NCBI RefSeq assembly: GCF_007993035.1
Contig: NZ_VOOS01000003.1
Span: forward strand, 213,501-277,500
Source of the DNA: Vicingus serpentipes
GTDB taxonomy: Bacteria; Bacteroidota; Bacteroidia; Flavobacteriales_E; Vicingaceae
Direction of reading: 5' to 3'
DNA length: 64,000 nucleotides
Shown here piece after piece: positions 63,984 to 64,000 of this stretch (its first letter is position 1; every line of letters begins with the position of its first letter). The notes beneath the pieces are model-generated. The model was not told where the DNA came from. It was given only the letters and a program-made list of their open reading frames with translations, and did not search any database. Position numbers and translations under genes: made by a program.

Positions 63984-64000
63984 TTCTTAAAAAATTATAA

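Overview
The window is a low-GC (by eye about 30% GC) chromosomal stretch from a member of the Bacteroidota, most likely the class Flavobacteriia. The evidence is a type IX secretion system (T9SS) sortase PorU and PorV at the left end, three secreted proteins with T9SS type A or type B C-terminal sorting domains, bacillithiol biosynthesis (BshC), promoters with the Bacteroidota -7 box TAnnTTTG, and start codons that almost never follow a Shine-Dalgarno sequence. No tRNA, rRNA, CRISPR array, transposase or phage gene was seen. No gene-free stretch exceeds 300 bases; the longest, about 265 and 208 bases, sit upstream of two secreted-protein genes and are described below.

Layout. 1-4303: the 3' part of porU, then porV, ispF and murB, one transcriptional direction. 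4312-9354: rpmG, a 50-residue DUF4295 protein, ftsY, a DUF1566 protein, rimO and bshC. 9362-14618 (minus): two large secreted T9SS substrates in tandem. 14827-18232: guaA and a LysM/periplasmic-binding-like protein. 18365-20731: a third T9SS substrate (choice-of-anchor B type). 20790-23886 (minus): DUF3822 protein, rsmD, a MATE transporter and a MerR regulator. 23955-26164: a conserved membrane-anchored protein of unknown function and a RecD-like helicase.

26285-56173 is one large exopolysaccharide/capsule locus: UDP-GlcNAc 2-epimerase, OmpA-type protein, Wzc-like co-polymerase/tyrosine kinase, Wzx flippase, FkbM methyltransferase and sulfotransferase (opposite strand), several glycosyltransferases, acyltransferase, SAM methyltransferase, two asparagine-synthase-type amidotransferases, a Wzy-like polymerase, a fused two-domain dehydrogenase, an alpha/alpha-barrel protein, a NodB-like deacetylase, a formyltransferase, a DUF354 protein, the initiating sugar-phosphate transferase and a Wzi-like outer-membrane barrel. 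Many of these genes overlap by 1-4 bases at stop/start, so they are probably translationally coupled. The gene content suggests a Wzx/Wzy-type polymer whose sugars are modified by amidation, formylation or acylation and perhaps sulfation. 56188-63983 returns to general functions: outer-membrane barrel, SPOR-domain protein, two lipoproteins, an MsbA-like ABC exporter, a glycosyltransferase and purB.

The most notable signal is not a gene. The two adjacent T9SS substrate genes each have, immediately before the start codon, a hairpin leader whose 26-base core is 23/26 identical while the two flanking stem arms differ in sequence but remain self-complementary. Both leaders begin where a promoter with a shared CTTAACA / -7 box layout would start transcription. 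The two proteins also share an extracellular domain. This looks like a cis-acting structured RNA element controlling surface proteins; I could not match it to a family I know.
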